Of a stretch of DNA of 64,000 bases, positions 61,457 through 64,000 are shown one piece after another; the stretch's first letter is position 1, and each line of letters opens with the position of its first letter. The position numbers and the translations under genes are program-made. Location of the stretch: the NCBI RefSeq assembly GCF_025024155.1, contig NW_026251717.1, forward strand, positions 248,001-312,000, written 5' to 3'. The notes under the pieces were generated by a model. It was not told the DNA's origin and did not search any database. It saw nothing but the letters and a program-made list of their open reading frames with translations. This DNA comes from Gamsiella multidivaricata. Its lineage: Eukaryota; Mortierellomycota; Mortierellomycetes; Mortierellales; Mortierellaceae.

Positions 61457-63337
61457 CTATTTGGAAGAGATCCTCTTAGCAAACTCGATCAGAGCCCTGG
61501 CAGGCCGACCAGTCATGCCCTTGGCGTAGTACCCGCTGTTACTCTGCGTGTCCATGACACCCGCAATATCAATATGAGCATATCTTACACTGCCTGCCTT
61601 CAAGTCCTCGCCCGCATCCTCCTCCAGAGGCTTCCCAACCTCAGTTGTGGGCTCGCCCTCTGTCTTTGCAAAGCCATCGTCCCTCTGGATTCCGTGGACA
61701 AATTCTCTCAAGAAGACGGCAGCAGTACAGCTTCCAGCACTGCGTCCGCCCGTGTTGATCAGATCCGCAGTGGTGTTTGCTGTGATCTGTGGCAGGTACA
61801 CGCTATGGAGTGGCATCCTCCAGAAGGCCTCGTGGGCCTCTTCACCGGCCTGATCCAACTCGGACCAGAGAGAGTTGCTGGTGGAAAAGACACCGGCGTA
61901 GGCGCTACCGAGGGCAACGTCCATGGCGCCGGTGAGGGTGGCAAGATCGACAAGAGTGTGGGGCTTGTAGGTCTTGGAGATGTAGGTCAGGGCATCGGCG
62001 AGGATCAGACGACCTTCGGCATCGGTGTTGTCAACCTCGATGGTCTTGCCGGACATGGAGGTGACGACGTCGCCGGGTTTGGAGGCCTTTCCGGAGGGCA
62101 TGTTCTCACAGAGGGGGATGCCGGCGATGACGTTGAGTGGGAGCTGGAGAGCTGCAATACCGTAGAGAGCACCGGCGACGGTGGCAGCACCACCCATATC
62201 GCCCTTCATCATGCCCATGTTTGCGGAGGGCTTGATCGAGATTCCACCGCTGATGGTCAAAGGAATCGGGAGGGAGGCGCATAAAGGGAAAGGGAAAGGG
62301 AGATTTGGGTTAGCTGGTGAGATCAAAACTGATCCATGAGGACATTGAGGGTATGATTCTTGCGTAAAGAGAAGGAATCCTGGACTTACGAATCAAATGT
62401 AACACCCTTTCCGACGAGCGCCAAGGGCTTATCTCCATCCTTACCACCCCGATACTCAATCTCCAGGAACCTGAGCGGCTCATCACTTCCCTTGGCGACG
62501 CTCAAGAACGCGCCCATCTTCAGCTCCTCAGCCCAGGCACGATCCCTGACCGTGATCTTCAATTTCTTCGCGTCCACTCCGAGGCCCTCTAGCTCCTTGC
62601 GAACTCTCTCGACGAACAAGGTCGGCGTCATATGGTTGCTGGGGGTCTCCATCAAGATCCTGGCCAAGTTTTGTGCGCGAGCCTGGATCACTCCGTACTC
62701 AAATGCCTGGACTTCGTTGGGGCTCTCGAGGTCAAGTGCCGAAATCTTGACGTCGTTGGGGGCGCCCTTCTTGCCGGATTTGAACTGGTTGAAGTTGTAG
62801 AGTCCCAGGGATGCTCCTTCGGCCGCTGCTTGGTCGTGACCCATCCCGGCGATCCCGATATCCTTGGCCTCCTGAGCCTTCAATGCCTTCACGCCCGTGG
62901 CCACCTTTTTTTTTCGAGAGATCAAAAAAAAAACGTAGCGTTGGTTATTATGGACAATATCACCCCCCACATTTGCATTAACTATTTGGTCTCTATTATA
63001 AAAATAAAAAAAAAGGGCAACATACCGCCATACGAATACGATCCTTCGCCGCCGCACTAGTGCCCTGCTTTCCGAGTCCCACGACTGCGACCTTCTGGAT
63101 ATCTGAGCCGAGTCCAAAGTTTCCATAGAGAACTCGACTCTCGCCGGCCTTGCCCTTGACGCCCGCAGCCTTGACCAGACTCGTCAGAGACTCCTTTCCG
63201 TCTGCAGCGATCGATCGAGGCATGAGCAACTGTCCATCGACATGAAGTCCGACAATCGCGGCATCGTGCAGCTGTGTTGAACTCGTGTGGAACGTTCGAG
63301 TTCGGACCGCCTTGGTGATAGCTCGAATGCGGAACAT
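61457..63337 (-). CDS. M17 leucyl aminopeptidase (cytosol aminopeptidase family)
   Basis: Three exons: 63337-63026, 62904-62390, 62249-61457; 539 aa. Residues 1-25 (MFRIRAITKAVRTRTFH) are basic, amphipathic and free of acids, which suggests a mitochondrial presequence. The N-terminal M17 domain ends at MTPTLF. The catalytic domain holds VGKGVTFDSGGISIKPS, split by intron 2 and containing the metal-binding Lys and Asp. Next are MKGDMGGAATV, the signature NTDAEGRL, DLATLTGAMDVALG, and the C-terminal MTGRPARALIEFAKR. These are the residues for the two-metal site that removes N-terminal amino acids from peptides. Length and motif order match intact enzymes. A short A-rich tract forms the end of intron 1. 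Confidence 0.92.
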
Positions 63338-63581
63338 GGTTTTTTTTTTTTTTGAAAGAAAGGAAGAGAGGAAGGGGGGGAAAAGTGAAGTAAAAAAGAT
63401 GGTCTCGGAAGAAAGCGCCGTCCTTTCAAATGCATGCGACCAACCAATAGTCGTGGCTTTTTGTAGAGGGAGGGTAAAAACTGAAACTGGGCATTTATTA
63501 TAGGTCGGTCGATCTGCTGCAACTAAAATACAAGGGCCGAGAAGGGAAGGGCATGGTCTCTATCGGTAGTGGCCCATGGTT

Positions 63582-64000
63582 CTAGTCATCTTCATAGCGA
63601 GATCGGATGCGGTTACCACCCACATCGTCGGCCCTGTTGGATGCACGTGTGTGAGCCGTTGCCTCTCCTCCGAACGAGATCTTGGAGTGGTCGCCAATGA
63701 CGCTGTTAAACAAAGACAAGAAAACCCCCCCCCCCCCCGTTGATGCGTTAGAATTAGGATAAAACAACCCAATTGAGAACACTCGAACCGTCCATATGGA
63801 TAACAAGGATCGTTTCTTACCGAGGCCTGATGATGTGGAAGGCTGTAAAGATGACTCCTAAACCGGCGCAGAGGACTGCGAGCACGATGTATCCGATCCC
63901 AAGGAAGTTGTTGCGTCCTCCTGTCGCACCCAGAGTCGTGATCACAATGTACTTCTTGCCTCCATACGTATCGATCGGAAAGTCTACACAAGCATCGATA
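63582..64000 (-). CDS. cdc50: CDC50/LEM3-family protein, 3' end
   Basis: Partial at the window edge. Exon 64000-63821 encodes DFPIDTYGGKKYIVITT, GGRNNFLGIGYIV, a membrane helix ALCAGLGVIFTAFH-like and IRPR. The last exon 63702-63582 encodes VIGDHSKISF and an Arg/Asp-rich tail ending SRYEDD. GG-K-K-Y-I-V-I-T-T, then FLGIxYIV, then (K/I)-x-PR-x-x-GDH is the C-terminal pattern of CDC50 proteins, the beta subunits that carry P4-ATPase lipid flippases from ER to Golgi or plasma membrane. The intron holds a run of 14 C (63726-63739). Start and N-terminal half lie beyond the window. Confidence 0.88.

Overview
The window reads as fungal nuclear DNA, most likely an early-diverging zygomycete-type fungus such as a Mortierellomycotina. 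The signs are genes with many short GT-AG introns, CT-rich promoters with TATA boxes, an F-box family protein, secreted ML-domain proteins, an ERMARD homologue, and Crypton, Helitron, Harbinger and Fanzor-like remnants. Lineage is my inference; no rRNA or other marker is present. I found no tRNA, rRNA or CRISPR array.

Left part (1-31.1 kb). A decayed Crypton tyrosine recombinase (138-1934) is followed by two almost identical copies of a very large membrane-anchored DUF3712/LEA-like gene (3436-8923 and 25613-31123), 22 kb apart. The second copy is intact (4 exons, 1607 aa). The first carries only single-base deletions: three in exon 1 cancel each other but destroy the membrane helix, and one in exon 4 truncates the protein. 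Between the copies lies about 16 kb of accessory DNA: a decayed Helitron/Pif1-type helicase, a 0.5-kb inverted-repeat element, a decayed multi-exon gene of unknown family, and on the minus strand (17735-21885) a frame-broken gene whose C-terminal half has the order RuvC-I, RuvC-II-like, zinc ribbon, RuvC-III of a Fanzor (eukaryotic TnpB-like RNA-guided nuclease). This is the most interesting object here.

Middle part (31.1-48.1 kb). An F-box/LRR-like gene converges on a class II histone deacetylase (Hda1/Clr3 type, with Arb2-like domain and Gln-rich tail). Next come an ERMARD-like gene and a tandem array of three ~2.06-kb units, each carrying one secreted ML-domain (MD-2/NPC2-like) gene with its own promoter.

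Right part (48.1-64 kb). This is ordinary gene-dense chromosome: a ubiquitin-specific protease whose Cys box is split by an intron, an SLC35C2-like transporter, two dead genes (Harbinger transposase and cytochrome-b5-reductase-like), a 1065-aa low-complexity protein of unknown function, an M17 leucine aminopeptidase and the 3' end of a CDC50 gene.

Caution: many frame breaks here are one-base deletions in short homopolymers, which is also how unpolished long-read assemblies fail. 'Pseudogene' therefore means 'broken in this sequence'. Splice sites were placed by eye from GT/AG signals and reading-frame continuity.
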